From: JBCCJA01 sp039045975
Lineage (GTDB): Bacteria; Planctomycetota; Planctomycetia; Planctomycetales; Planctomycetaceae
NCBI GenBank assembly: GCA_039045975.1
Contig: JBCCJA010000072.1
Span: 1-16,650, forward strand
DNA length: 16,650 bases
Direction: 5' to 3'
Each line of letters begins with the position of its first letter. The first letter of the stretch is position 1. The notes beneath the pieces were generated by a model that saw only the letters and a program-made list of their open reading frames with translations, made no database searches and was not told where the DNA came from. Of the stretch, positions 7,443 through 14,955 are shown one piece after another. The position numbers were made by a program, and so were the translations under genes.

Positions 7443-8684
7443 ATGATGCCGCACGTGATCGTCGAATCTGGGCCGCCGCACCCTGTCTTCTCCCGCTCCC
7501 CCGCGTCGGGGGAGAGGGCGGGGGTGTGGGGGCTATGGCGGCGGCTGAAGAAACTGCCGCCGGTCCGATTGCCCGGTGACGGTGAAGCCTCGGCGTCCGC
7601 CGTACGTCAGGGCCCGGCCGAGGCCCCCTCGTTTGACCGTTCTGCGGCTGTCTTCTCCCCCTGCGAGGGGGAGAAGGGTTTTGTTCGTCTGGCCGTCGTC
7701 GGGGTTGTTTGCGTCGCAACGTGGACTCTGAACGCCGTCGCCGACGCGGCTGACGTCGTTTCGACGACGCCGGCGGGGAATACTGTGTCGATCCCGTTGT
7801 ACGGCCGGATCGCGGACATCCCGTTCTGGACCGACGTGGCGTATCACGGGCCGCTGCGGCTGCAGGAGAACGCGCGGAGCGGGCGGGTGCGGGTGTTGGC
7901 CCGGTTCAAGCGCGGCCAACGCGGGGCGTACACGACGGTCCTGCACTCCGGCGGCGACGAGGTTTACCGGCAGTTCGAGATCTCGAAGCGGGGTCTCGGG
8001 GATCCGCCGGGCGGGAAGGCGGTCGTGTTCGTGCACGGCCTCGGGCGGGGCCCGGGGATTTGGACGCTGTTCAAACAAGCGGCCCGGGAACGCGGGTACG
8101 TGCCCTACGAGTTCGATTACGCGAGTAACAAACTGACGATCGCGGAGATCGCCGATCGGCTCGGCCGGGCGGTGGGGACGCTGGGGGCTCACGAACGGAT
8201 CGACTTCGTGGCGCACAGCATGGGCGGGATCGTTGTGCGGGCCTGGTCGGAGAAGAACGACGACCCGCGGGTGCGGCGGACGGTGATGCTCGGGACACCG
8301 AACAAGGGTTCGCAGGTCGCGCACGCGTTGCAGGACTGGGGCCCGTTCGAGTTGACCGGGCCGGCCGGGCGGGAGCTGGCCGATCTGGAGGGCGGCCCGG
8401 CCGTGACGCTGCCGCCGCCCGACGGCGAGTTCGCCATCGTCGCCGGGTCGCTGCCGGCTTTCGGCGGGATGAACCCGTACGCGCCGGGTGACGACGACGG
8501 CGTGGTCGCGGTTTCGAGCACGCCGTTGGCGGGCGCGACCGACTACCTCGTCGTGCGTGACGTGCTGCATCACCGGCTGGTCGACGACGGGCGGGTCATC
8601 GACGCGACGTTCCGGTTCTTGGCCGACGGCCGTCTGCGGGCCGAGGGCGAGCCGACGCCGATCCCGGGGGACGAGGGGTCTTGA
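7443..8684 (+). CDS. Secreted alpha/beta hydrolase (lipase/esterase-like), 5' end unresolved
   Basis: Alpha/beta hydrolase resembling triacylglycerol lipases and PGAP1-like esterases. Numbering from ATG 7443 (413 residues): oxyanion-type VHGLGRGP (197-204), nucleophile elbow VAHSMGG with Ser259, LGTPNKGS (283-290), probable acid GDDDGVV (349-355), and His376 or His377 in VLHHRLVD. A signal-peptide-like stretch, RLAVVGVVCVATWTLNAVADA, spans about 82-102, so about 80 residues precede it. That leader is rich in palindrome-derived sequence and is unlikely to be real protein. No ATG, GTG or TTG lies close before the signal: in-frame alternatives are GTG 7524, TTG 7569 and a CTG at 7689 preceded by GGGGGAGAAGG (7667-7677). 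The body is confident; the start, and whether the gene is 5'-damaged, is not. A hairpin lies 62 bases after the stop. Confidence 0.8.
   Translation: MMPHVIVESGPPHPVFSRSPASGERAGVWGLWRRLKKLPPVRLPGDGEASASAVRQGPAEAPSFDRSAAVFSPCEGEKGFVRLAVVGVVCVATWTLNAVADAADVVSTTPAGNTVSIPLYGRIADIPFWTDVAYHGPLRLQENARSGRVRVLARFKRGQRGAYTTVLHSGGDEVYRQFEISKRGLGDPPGGKAVVFVHGLGRGPGIWTLFKQAARERGYVPYEFDYASNKLTIAEIADRLGRAVGTLGAHERIDFVAHSMGGIVVRAWSEKNDDPRVRRTVMLGTPNKGSQVAHALQDWGPFELTGPAGRELADLEGGPAVTLPPPDGEFAIVAGSLPAFGGMNPYAPGDDDGVVAVSSTPLAGATDYLVVRDVLHHRLVDDGRVIDATFRFLADGRLRAEGEPTPIPGDEGS
7492..7518. repeat. Palindromic element A in the hydrolase 5' region
   Basis: CCCGCTCCCCCG (7492-7503), a 3-base loop, and CGGGGGAGAGGG (7507-7518), with one internal mismatch. 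It is preceded by CTGTCTTCTCCC, which is shared with element B at about 7648. Together they look like two members of one short dispersed repeat family. Confidence 0.65.
7652..7676. repeat. Palindromic element B just before the hydrolase signal peptide
   Basis: Perfect 11-bp stem CTTCTCCCCCT (7652-7662) / AGGGGGAGAAG (7666-7676) with loop GCG. The right arm doubles as a strong Shine-Dalgarno-like run 11-12 bases before an in-frame CTG at 7689. If transcribed, the stem would hide that run. Confidence 0.75.
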
Positions 8685-8745
8685 AGCCGGCGGCGTGAGA
8701 CTCGGGCGCGGTTTGATGGCTTTTGCTGTGTCGGAAAGCCACACG

Positions 8746-8816
8746 AGCCCTCGGCGCCAGCCGTGGAGGAACTAGGAACGACTTACCTACGTCCTCCACG
8801 GCTGGCGCCGAGGGCT
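8746..8816. repeat. Perfect 25-bp inverted repeat (long hairpin)
   Basis: Arms at 8746-8770 and 8792-8816 are exact reverse complements over 25 bases, beginning AGCCCTCGGCGCCAGCC on the left and ending GGCTGGCGCCGAGGGCT on the right, around a 21-base loop. It lies 61 bases after the hydrolase stop and could terminate transcription, but there is no T-run, and its length and symmetry resemble a dispersed intergenic repeat more than an ordinary terminator. Confidence 0.85.
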
Positions 8817-9124
8817 TGTTTCGTTGCTGTTTTCGATAAGGCATTCGGCTTTCTGTGTTTGACGACGGTCGACGGTGGCATCTGGCTCGGAGTCGTTTCC
8901 GCATTGGGGGGCGAGGGCACCTCGCCTGACGTCTCGGGCTATGGCTTTGGGGCTTTGGGGGATTGGCGAAGTCTTTGCGGTTCGTGACGTTCCTCGGGCC
9001 GGCGCGTAATTCCTTCAAGTTTGTCGGGCGGGCTGCAGACGGGCGGTGAGGGCGGCCGATGACTGGGGTGTCCGTAGGGCGCCGATGCGCCCGTGTCGCC
9101 CATCGCTATCCGCCGGCTCCGCCC
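8817..9124 (+). other. Non-coding stretch with a small hairpin
   Basis: About 300 bases without a credible gene. The only structure I see is a 7-bp stem GGCGAGG-GCA-CCTCGCC at 8910-8926. An open frame at 8763-8987 starts inside the long inverted repeat and has no protein-like signal. Confidence 0.4.
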
Positions 9125-9340
9125 ATGACCCCCGTGCTCCGCCTGTATCCGGACGGCCCGACGTCTTCCGCCGAGCCGCCGCCGTCGGTGGCGGTGCCTT
9201 TTGCGGAGTTGGTGTCTGCGTTGCGGTCGGCCGGCGGTGACGCGGCGTGGCTGGACGACTTCGCGGACGACGAGGTGCGGATCGGCACCGATCTGTACGA
9301 AGTCCTTTCGCTGTTGCGGTCTCGTGAACGGGCGGCGTGA
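9125..9340 (+). CDS. Small conserved-looking protein of unknown function
   Basis: 71 residues from ATG 9125. No signal peptide or membrane segment. The C-terminal half, AWLDDFADDEVRIGTDLYEVLSLLRS, is acidic and probably helical and looks like a real folded segment; the first part is proline-rich. I do not recognise a named domain. The frame also opens at 9059, but the added residues are arginine-rich and unconvincing. No clear Shine-Dalgarno sequence precedes the ATG. It overlaps the best GTG start of the following lipoprotein gene by 17 bases, which suggests one transcription unit, although function cannot be inferred from this. Confidence 0.6.
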   Translation: MTPVLRLYPDGPTSSAEPPPSVAVPFAELVSALRSAGGDAAWLDDFADDEVRIGTDLYEVLSLLRSRERAA

Positions 9341-10367
9341 CCGCGGGACGCGGCGCGCGTCCTACCGGACACGGCTAAACGTCTTGATCGCCGTCATGGC
9401 GGCGGCGGCCGCACCGGGGTGCGCGATCGTCGAGACCGGCGTGACGAACCCTCTGCCGGGGATGGCGACGATCGCGGTCGCGCCGTTCTTCAACCTCACG
9501 GCCGAGCCGGCGACGAACGGGCGGCAGTTCGCGCTCGCGTATTACGCCGAGCTGCAGAAGGTGCCGGGGTTCGAGGTGATCCCGGTCGGCGTGACCGAGA
9601 CGGCGTTGAAGAATTCCGGGCTCGATCTGGACGACCCGGCCGACGCGGTGGTGCTCGCGACGCGGCTGGGGGCGGACGCGGTCGTCGTCGGGGCCGTGAC
9701 GGAATTCAGCCCGTACTACCCGCCGCGGATCGGGATGCGGACGGCGTGGTACGCGCCGGAGCCGCACCGGTTCGTGCCGGGGCCGGTGACCGACCCGGGG
9801 CTCCGCGAGGCCTTCAAGCGGGCGCCGTACGAAGCGACCGAGGGGATGAAGAAACGGGACCGTGCGTGGGGCTGGTTCAAGGCGCAGGTGCCGCTGATCG
9901 TGCGGGGCCAGTCGCCGGAGGAGGGTGCGGTCGTCGCGAACGGGTCGCGGGTCTTGTTCGAACAGAAGCGGTCGCCGGTGTCGGTGTTACCGCCGCCGGT
10001 GCCGGCCCCGCCGATGCTGCCGCCGACGGTCGTGACGTCGCCGCCGGTCGTGACGCCGCCGCCGGGCGGGGTCGAGTGGCCGGTCGAGGCGTTGACGACG
10101 CCGTTCGTGCCGGTCGTCCACGATCCGCTGCGGCCGGTGATGAGTTACACGCGGTTGTTCGACGCGGCCGACGCGGAGATCGCCGGCCTGCTCCGCGACG
10201 AGGCGCAGCTGACGGGCGACCGCCGGGCGGGCGGCTGGGAGGCGGCGCTGCACCGGGCCGAGGACTTCATCCGTTTCGCGGCCCGACGGATGGTGATCGA
10301 GATGCTCAGTCTGCACGGCGGCGAGTCGAAGCGGCGGTACGTGTGGGTCAAGCAGGGCAAGCGGTAG
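9324..10367 (+). CDS. Predicted lipoprotein with CsgG/LpoB-like domain
   Basis: 347 residues from GTG 9324. Residues 9-32 form a basic then hydrophobic leader (RTRLNVLIAVMAAAAAPGC) with Cys33 as probable lipidation site. The next part, MATIAVAPFFNLT (47-59), YYAELQKVPGFEVIPV (73-88) and RLGADAVVVGAVTEFSPYYPPRIGM (114-138), follows the pattern of periplasmic lipoproteins related to CsgG, LpoB and the TolB N-terminal fold: a strand ending in PF.N, a subunit helix, then a second strand GADAVVVG. A proline-rich linker covers about 219-248 (PPPVPAPPMLPP and following), and a helical, basic C-terminal region (274-347) ends the protein. The frame is open upstream to 9201 but overlaps the preceding gene. 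TTG 9384 and ATG 9396 would shorten or remove the signal, so GTG 9324 is preferred. The exact partner is unknown. Confidence 0.75.
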   Translation: MNGRRDRGTRRASYRTRLNVLIAVMAAAAAPGCAIVETGVTNPLPGMATIAVAPFFNLTAEPATNGRQFALAYYAELQKVPGFEVIPVGVTETALKNSGLDLDDPADAVVLATRLGADAVVVGAVTEFSPYYPPRIGMRTAWYAPEPHRFVPGPVTDPGLREAFKRAPYEATEGMKKRDRAWGWFKAQVPLIVRGQSPEEGAVVANGSRVLFEQKRSPVSVLPPPVPAPPMLPPTVVTSPPVVTPPPGGVEWPVEALTTPFVPVVHDPLRPVMSYTRLFDAADAEIAGLLRDEAQLTGDRRAGGWEAALHRAEDFIRFAARRMVIEMLSLHGGESKRRYVWVKQGKR

Positions 10368-10637
10368 GGCTTGTCCGTGGGTCGATGAGACGAGTCGTGC
10401 GGGTGGGCGGGCGGGGCCGGCGTGAGTGGTTCCTCGCCTTACGGCTCGGGCGATGGGGGCGTCTGTTCGCTGAGGCGGACTGAGGCGTCGGGTCGGGCGG
10501 TGCCGGTCGGGCCGGTCGCGCCCCGGGCTTTGTCCCGGCCCAAAGTCGGCCGGTCCGTGCGGACGATGACAGAGGTGGAAGGCGGCCGCCCGGGCGCCGT
10601 GGCGAGCCCCGACGTGACGGACCGCATGACCGAGTCG
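10368..10637 (+). other. Non-coding stretch upstream of the small acidic gene
   Basis: 270 bases, G-rich. The frame of the next gene is open back to 10422, but the extra residues are low-complexity (glycine, serine, arginine, proline). Weak hairpins can be drawn, for example CCGGG (10523-10527) with CCCGG (10534-10538). I see no clear promoter. Confidence 0.35.
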
Positions 10638-10868
10638 ATGAACGTTCTCGCCCTCGTCAAAGGCGGCCAGCAGTACGTGTTCATGTACGACGCGTCGAGC
10701 CGTGACGCGTTGCTGGCCCAGCTCGGCAAATTCGCCGCCGACGAAGAGTTGAACCTGTCGTGGTCCGACGCCGCGCTGCTCGGCCGGAAGGCGCGGGCGC
10801 AGTCGGCGGCGTACGACGCGGACGGCGTGCCGGTCGACGACGCCGACGAAGACCGCATCGCCGCGTAA
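10638..10868 (+). CDS. Small acidic protein preceding the Xer recombinase gene
   Basis: 76 residues from ATG 10638 (MNVLALVKGGQQYVFMYDAS); an ATG four codons earlier at 10626 is also possible. The core LVKGGQQYVFMYDASSRDALLAQLGKFAADEELNLSWSDAALLGRKA looks like a compact two-strand plus helix fold, ending in an acidic tail (DADGVPVDDADEDRIAA). No signal peptide. I recall similar short proteins in other planctomycetes but cannot name a domain. The stop is 25 bases before the GTG of the recombinase gene, so the two are probably cotranscribed. The long in-frame extension back to 10422 lacks protein-like character and was left out. Confidence 0.7.
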   Translation: MNVLALVKGGQQYVFMYDASSRDALLAQLGKFAADEELNLSWSDAALLGRKARAQSAAYDADGVPVDDADEDRIAA

Positions 10869-10893
10869 CGACTTCGCAGGCAGAGGACCGGTC

Positions 10894-11805
10894 GTGCTCG
10901 CCGACGTCGACGCGTTTCTCGGGCACTTGAAGGTCGAACGGAACGCGTCCGAGTTGACGCTAAAGTCGTACGCGGAGGATCTCGCGAGCCTGCGGGACTT
11001 CTTCGAGCAGACGCGACAGGGCGTGCTGCCGGGCGTGGCCGAGATCGGCGTCGCGGAACTGCGGCGGTACGTCGCGTACTTGCACGACTGCCGGTACGCG
11101 AAGACGACGGTCGCGCGTCGGCTGGCGTGCCTGCGGAGCTTCTTCAAATACCTGCGGCGGCAGGGGAAGGTCGCGAGTAACCCGGCGATCGCGTTGCGGA
11201 CGCCGCGGGTCGGGCGTCGTCTGCCGCACTTTTTGACGACCGAGGAGGTCGGGCGTCTGTTGAACACACCTCCGGGCGAGACGGCGGCCGGGCTGCGGGA
11301 CCGGGCGATGCTCGAGACGCTGTATTCGGGCGGCCTGCGTGTGGCGGAGTTGGTCGCGATCGACGTCGACGATTACGACGCGGCGCAGGCGGTCGTGCGG
11401 GTGCTCGGCAAGGGCCGCAAGGAGCGGGTCGCGCCGGTCGGGTCTTACGCGGCGGACGCGTTGGCGGCTTGGCAGGCGGTGCGGGAGCCGCGTGTCGGTC
11501 ACGCCGACGGCGGACGGGCGTTGTTCCTGAACAAGTTCGGGACGCGGATCACGACGCGGTCGGTCGGGCGGCTGCTGGAGAAGCACATCAAGGCGGCGGG
11601 GCTCGACGACAAGACGTCGCCGCACACGCTGCGTCACTCGTTCGCGACGCACCTTCTCGACAACGGGGCCGACATCCGCAGCGTGCAGGAGCTGCTCGGC
11701 CACGCCGACCTGAAGACGACGCAGATCTACACGCACGTCAGCACGCGTCAGTTGCGGGAGACGTACGAGCGGGCCCACCCGCACGCGGGCGGCCGGGCGG
11801 CTTGA
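10894..11805 (+). CDS. xerC: Tyrosine recombinase XerC/XerD-type
   Basis: 303 residues, normal for XerC/XerD, the chromosome dimer-resolution recombinases that act at dif. The N-terminal SAM-like DNA-binding domain covers about 1-95 (FLGHLKVERNASELTLKSY). The catalytic domain has the full set: Arg149 (SGGLRVAEL), Lys173 (GKGRKERV), His244 and Arg247 (HTLRHSFATHLL), His270 (LLGHADLKTTQ) and nucleophile Tyr279 (IYTHVS). The GTG at 10894 is preceded by AGAGGA about 8 bases upstream. There are no attachment-site repeats or phage genes beside it, so a housekeeping role is more likely than an integrase. XerC versus XerD cannot be settled from this sequence alone. Confidence 0.93.
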   Translation: MLADVDAFLGHLKVERNASELTLKSYAEDLASLRDFFEQTRQGVLPGVAEIGVAELRRYVAYLHDCRYAKTTVARRLACLRSFFKYLRRQGKVASNPAIALRTPRVGRRLPHFLTTEEVGRLLNTPPGETAAGLRDRAMLETLYSGGLRVAELVAIDVDDYDAAQAVVRVLGKGRKERVAPVGSYAADALAAWQAVREPRVGHADGGRALFLNKFGTRITTRSVGRLLEKHIKAAGLDDKTSPHTLRHSFATHLLDNGADIRSVQELLGHADLKTTQIYTHVSTRQLRETYERAHPHAGGRAA

Positions 11806-11896
11806 GTCGGCGAGGCGTGATTTTGCTTGGAAGGCAGTTGATCGGGTGTCGATCGGCGGGCAGTGTGCCTCAGGTCACTTAGATCGGAGTCCTGCC

Positions 11897-12460
11897 GTGC
11901 TCGCTCGAATTGTGTTTGTCGTCGCAGCCTTTGCGGCGGTCCGGGCTTCGGCGGCTGTCGTGTACACGATCGATTCGATCCCGTTGTCGGACGGTCATGA
12001 GATCGGCGGCGGGACGATCACGACCGACGGGACCGTCGGCCTGCTGCTGACCGATAACATTCTCGATTACGAGATCCGCACCACGTTCTTCGTGAACCCG
12101 TTTCTTATGGTCGAGGCCGATTTCGGCTCCGGAAATTCGACACTGCAGACCGGGATCGACACGCCGTTTATCACCGGCGGGCCGCTGTTCGCGACGGCCG
12201 ACGGCCGTCTCGAGTTCCGGCGGCAGACAAACCCCGACTTCGTGTTCGATGTCCGCTTCTCGTCGCAGTCGGACAACACGTCGCTCCGCTTTCAGTTCGA
12301 CGAGTTGCGGCTGTTCGGTGATTTCGGCCGGGGCCGTGAAGGCACGCTGACGGTGCCGACGGCGGTCACGTTCGCCCGCATCGCTGCGGTCCCGGAGCCG
12401 GGGACGTTGTTATTGGCGGGCGTCGGGGCGGCGTGTTTGGCTCGGCGGCGTCGCGGCTGA
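11897..12460 (+). CDS. PEP-CTERM sorting-domain protein A
   Basis: 187-residue secreted protein. GTG 11897 is preceded by GGAG at 11886-11889 and gives a clean signal peptide, LARIVFVVAAFAAVRASA, with cleavage probable after ASA. The C-terminus has the PEP-CTERM layout: VPEP, then a hydrophobic span (GTLLLAGVGAACLA) and a basic tail (RRRRG). Such tails are processed by exosortase/archaeosortase-type proteases and anchor or release proteins at the cell surface; no exosortase is in this window. The middle, beta-rich with TTDGTVGLLLTDNILDYEI and FGSGNSTLQTG, has no catalytic motif I recognise. It resembles the next gene in the same motifs, so the two are probable paralogues. The frame is open upstream to 11846 but that part has no signal character. 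Confidence 0.88.
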   Translation: MLARIVFVVAAFAAVRASAAVVYTIDSIPLSDGHEIGGGTITTDGTVGLLLTDNILDYEIRTTFFVNPFLMVEADFGSGNSTLQTGIDTPFITGGPLFATADGRLEFRRQTNPDFVFDVRFSSQSDNTSLRFQFDELRLFGDFGRGREGTLTVPTAVTFARIAAVPEPGTLLLAGVGAACLARRRRG

Positions 12461-12626
12461 TCTGGTGTTGTGGCGGTCACGTTCTTTGGAGAACCGTGCC
12501 GATCCGGACACATATCCGCATTCTTGGATTTGAGGGTGCCGCTGAAATGTCCGGCTGAAAGTCTGGTTTGACCGCCGAGATGGTCATAACCTTTTGCGGT
12601 CCGAAATTCTGTACAGACCGTTTGTG

Positions 12627-13310
12627 ATGCGTTTTACAGCTTTCCTTGTCTGGGCGTTGGTCGCGTTGCCGGCAAGTGCGGCGACCTACTCGCTCACGCC
12701 CTACGTGTTCGGCGACGGTTTACTGCCGCCCGCTTTCGCGCCGACGCTGAGCGGGTTCGTCACGACCGACGGGACGCTGGGGCAGATCGACGCCTCGAAC
12801 ATTGTCAGTTACGAGTTTTCGCTGTCGGGCCCGTTCGGGATGACGCTCGACTCGTCGAATTCGACGCTGTCGACGGACGGAGGCCCGGGGATTTTTTCGG
12901 GTCTGATCGCGACGGCTTCGGCTCTGGTGCAGGGCCCACAGTTCGATCCGGGCGTTCCGGCGGTGTCGACTGGGTCATTTACAGTCGAGAGGTTGGCGGC
13001 CCTCGGCCCGCCGGCGTCGCTCTCCTACAGCCTGATTCCGCCCGGCGGCCTGTCGGGGCCGACGGCCGGTGAGGTCGTGTTCGGCGTGGGCAACGGCCTG
13101 CTGCTGGCGAATGAAGTCTTCGTGCCGAGCGTCGACCCGTTTACCGGGATTCCTTCCCCGCCGACGGTCGCGAGCAACACGGTGTCGATCGGGTTCGTGT
13201 CGGCGACTTCGGTCGGTGTCGTGCCTGAGCCGACCTCGGTAGCAATGCTCGCCATAGGTGTGCTCGGGCTCGCGGGTCGGACTGTCCGTCGGAAGTCGGC
13301 ACGCACCTGA
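12627..13310 (+). CDS. PEP-CTERM sorting-domain protein B
   Basis: 227 residues from ATG 12627; the signal peptide MRFTAFLVWALVALPASAA gives a clear reason to prefer it over TTG 12594. C-terminal PEP-CTERM signal: VVPEPTSVAMLAIGVLGLAG then RTVRRKSART. The middle shares with protein A the pattern TTDGTLGQIDASNIVSYEF followed by a serine/asparagine-rich NSTLSTDG, then diverges. Beta-rich, exported, no recognisable enzyme motif. It follows protein A after a 166-base gap, so it may have its own promoter; I could not pick one with confidence. Probable cell-surface or matrix protein, by analogy with PEP-CTERM proteins generally. Confidence 0.88.
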   Translation: MRFTAFLVWALVALPASAATYSLTPYVFGDGLLPPAFAPTLSGFVTTDGTLGQIDASNIVSYEFSLSGPFGMTLDSSNSTLSTDGGPGIFSGLIATASALVQGPQFDPGVPAVSTGSFTVERLAALGPPASLSYSLIPPGGLSGPTAGEVVFGVGNGLLLANEVFVPSVDPFTGIPSPPTVASNTVSIGFVSATSVGVVPEPTSVAMLAIGVLGLAGRTVRRKSART

Positions 13311-13662
13311 TTGACTCGGCATACATCGCCGGGTCCGCGCGACCTTTCGGTTCGTGCTTCGACTTGCTCAACCCAATTCGGTGTTGGCGATGGTCTGAGT
13401 GGCGTGATGGGTCGCGGTCGTTGGAGCGATTCAGCGACAGCGGCACTCGGGTCGCCACAGACTGCGAATACCCGTCGGGTCGGTGATCCCCTCTGAGTTC
13501 GCTGTGAGCGGCTGATTTACGGCCGGCTGATTCGAAGCGGCTCGGCCCGGGACGACGGATCACTCCTGGACATCGTCGCGTGGCGACATGACGATGCGTG
13601 CCAGCGGACGCGTGGAAGACGCGGTCGCGTTCCCCTCCGCCCGCGACCCGCCAGGCCCGCCG
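13311..13662 (+). other. Long non-coding stretch, lower GC
   Basis: 352 bases without a credible gene, visibly less GC-rich than the coding parts. There is a short hairpin GTCGC-GTG-GCGAC at 13575-13587 and a repeated CGGCTGATT at about 13512 and 13524. The frame of the next gene is open from 13588, but the added residues precede the signal peptide and are not convincing. Promoters for the next gene probably lie here but I cannot identify one. Confidence 0.4.
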
Positions 13663-14955
13663 ATGACCCGCCCCTCGTTCTTCGCAGCACTGTTACTCGT
13701 CACGTCTGGTTCTGTCTGCCGGGCCGACTGGCCGCAGTGGCGCGGGCCGGAGCGGGACGGGAAGGCGGTCGGCGAGTCGATGCGGGTCAACTGGTCGGAG
13801 GAGCCGCCCGAGTTGCTGTGGACGGCCGAGGGCCTGGGCGACGGTTACGCGAGCGTCGCGATCGTCGGCGGCGTGGCGTACACGATGGGCGACTTCGACG
13901 GCGAGCAACGGGTCGTGGCGGTCGACCTCGCGTCGCGGTCGGTGCTGTGGGCGACGGCGTTGCCGGTGCAGGGGGCGGACCACGGGTACCCGGGGTCGCG
14001 GTGCACGCCGACGGTCGTCGGGGACCGGATGTACGTCGTCGGGTCGGTCGGGTCGGTGGCGTGCCTGACGACCGACGGGGAGGTCGTCTGGTCGAAGTCG
14101 TTCGCGAGGGAGTACGGCAGTGAGCCGCAGCGGTGGGGCTATGCGGAGTCGCCGCTGGTCGACGGGGACGCGGTGCTGTGCACGCCGGGGTCTTCGTCGG
14201 CGTTGATCGTGAAGCTCGACCGGGAGACGGGCCGGGAGCTGTGGCGGACGCCGTTCCCGGCGAAGACCGGTCCGAAGGGGAAGGACCAGGCGGGGTATTC
14301 GAGCATGATCATCGCGTCGCCGGGCGGGGTGCGTCAGTACCTGCAGAACACCGGGCGGGGCGTCGTCGGGGTGCGTACCGAAGACGGCAAATTGCTGTGG
14401 GGCAGCAACGAGTCGGCGAACCGGACGGCGGTTATCCCGACGCCGCTGGTCGACGGGGACGTCGTCGTCGCGTCGTCGAGCTACAAGAACGGGACGGTCG
14501 CGGTCCGGCTGTCGCCGTCGGGTGACGACGCGGTGCGGGCGGAGCAGGTCTATTTCCTGGACGGGAAGACGACGTTCGAGAACCACCACGGGCAGATGAT
14601 CCTGCACGAGGGCTACATCTACGCGGGCCACGCGCAGAACAACGGCTTCCCGATGTGCATCGAGTTCGCGACCGGGCGGATCGCCTGGGGCGGGCGGAAG
14701 AACAAGCTGCGGAACCCGGCGGGCACGAAGGGCTCGGCGGCGGTGACGTTCGCGGACGGTCACGTGATCTGGCGGTACCAGAGCGGCGACGTGGTCGTCA
14801 CGCCGGCGACGCCGGACGGCTACAAGATCGCGGGCCGCTTCACGCCGGCGGTGGTCGACGGCAAGCCGAGCTGGGCGCACCCGGTCGTGCTCGACGGGAA
14901 GCTGTACCTGCGCGAGAACGGCGTGCTGATGTGCTACGACGTCTCGGATTCTTGA
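13663..14955 (+). CDS. Secreted PQQ-like beta-propeller protein (BamB-like repeat family)
   Basis: 430 residues from ATG 13663, which begins a signal peptide (MTRPSFFAALLLVTSGSVCRA) followed by DWPQWRGPERDGKA, the signature start of many planctomycete PQQ-like proteins. About seven blade repeats follow, each with a G(D/G)..Y/V strand and often a LW or IAW ending, for example VYTMGDFDGEQRVVAVD-like, DRMYVVGSVGSVACLTTDG, AVLCTPGSSSALIVKLD, EGYIYAGHAQNNGFPMCIEF and VVLDGKLYLRENGVLMCYDV. Family knowledge: these are propellers of the PQQ-quinoprotein fold that mostly do not bind PQQ; a calcium/PQQ site is not evident here. Likely a periplasmic or surface protein, partner unknown. It stands alone between non-coding gaps. 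Confidence 0.9.
   Translation: MTRPSFFAALLLVTSGSVCRADWPQWRGPERDGKAVGESMRVNWSEEPPELLWTAEGLGDGYASVAIVGGVAYTMGDFDGEQRVVAVDLASRSVLWATALPVQGADHGYPGSRCTPTVVGDRMYVVGSVGSVACLTTDGEVVWSKSFAREYGSEPQRWGYAESPLVDGDAVLCTPGSSSALIVKLDRETGRELWRTPFPAKTGPKGKDQAGYSSMIIASPGGVRQYLQNTGRGVVGVRTEDGKLLWGSNESANRTAVIPTPLVDGDVVVASSSYKNGTVAVRLSPSGDDAVRAEQVYFLDGKTTFENHHGQMILHEGYIYAGHAQNNGFPMCIEFATGRIAWGGRKNKLRNPAGTKGSAAVTFADGHVIWRYQSGDVVVTPATPDGYKIAGRFTPAVVDGKPSWAHPVVLDGKLYLRENGVLMCYDVSDS

Noticed and set aside
1036..7446. Several plus-strand open frames of 400-600 codons opposite the DUF1552, DUF1592-type and M3 genes
   Set aside because: Val/Gly/Glu-rich mirror translations of recognised minus-strand proteins with no domain of their own.
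8763..8987. Open frame of 74 codons
   Set aside because: Begins within the perfect inverted repeat, lacks a ribosome site and has no protein-like pattern.
9987..11267. Minus-strand open frame of 426 codons opposite the lipoprotein and recombinase genes
   Set aside because: Arg/Pro-rich composition and complete overlap with better-supported plus-strand genes.
10894..11805. Recombinase as integrase of a mobile island
   Set aside because: No attachment-site duplication, tRNA gene, excisionase or cargo is seen; size and motifs fit housekeeping XerC/XerD.
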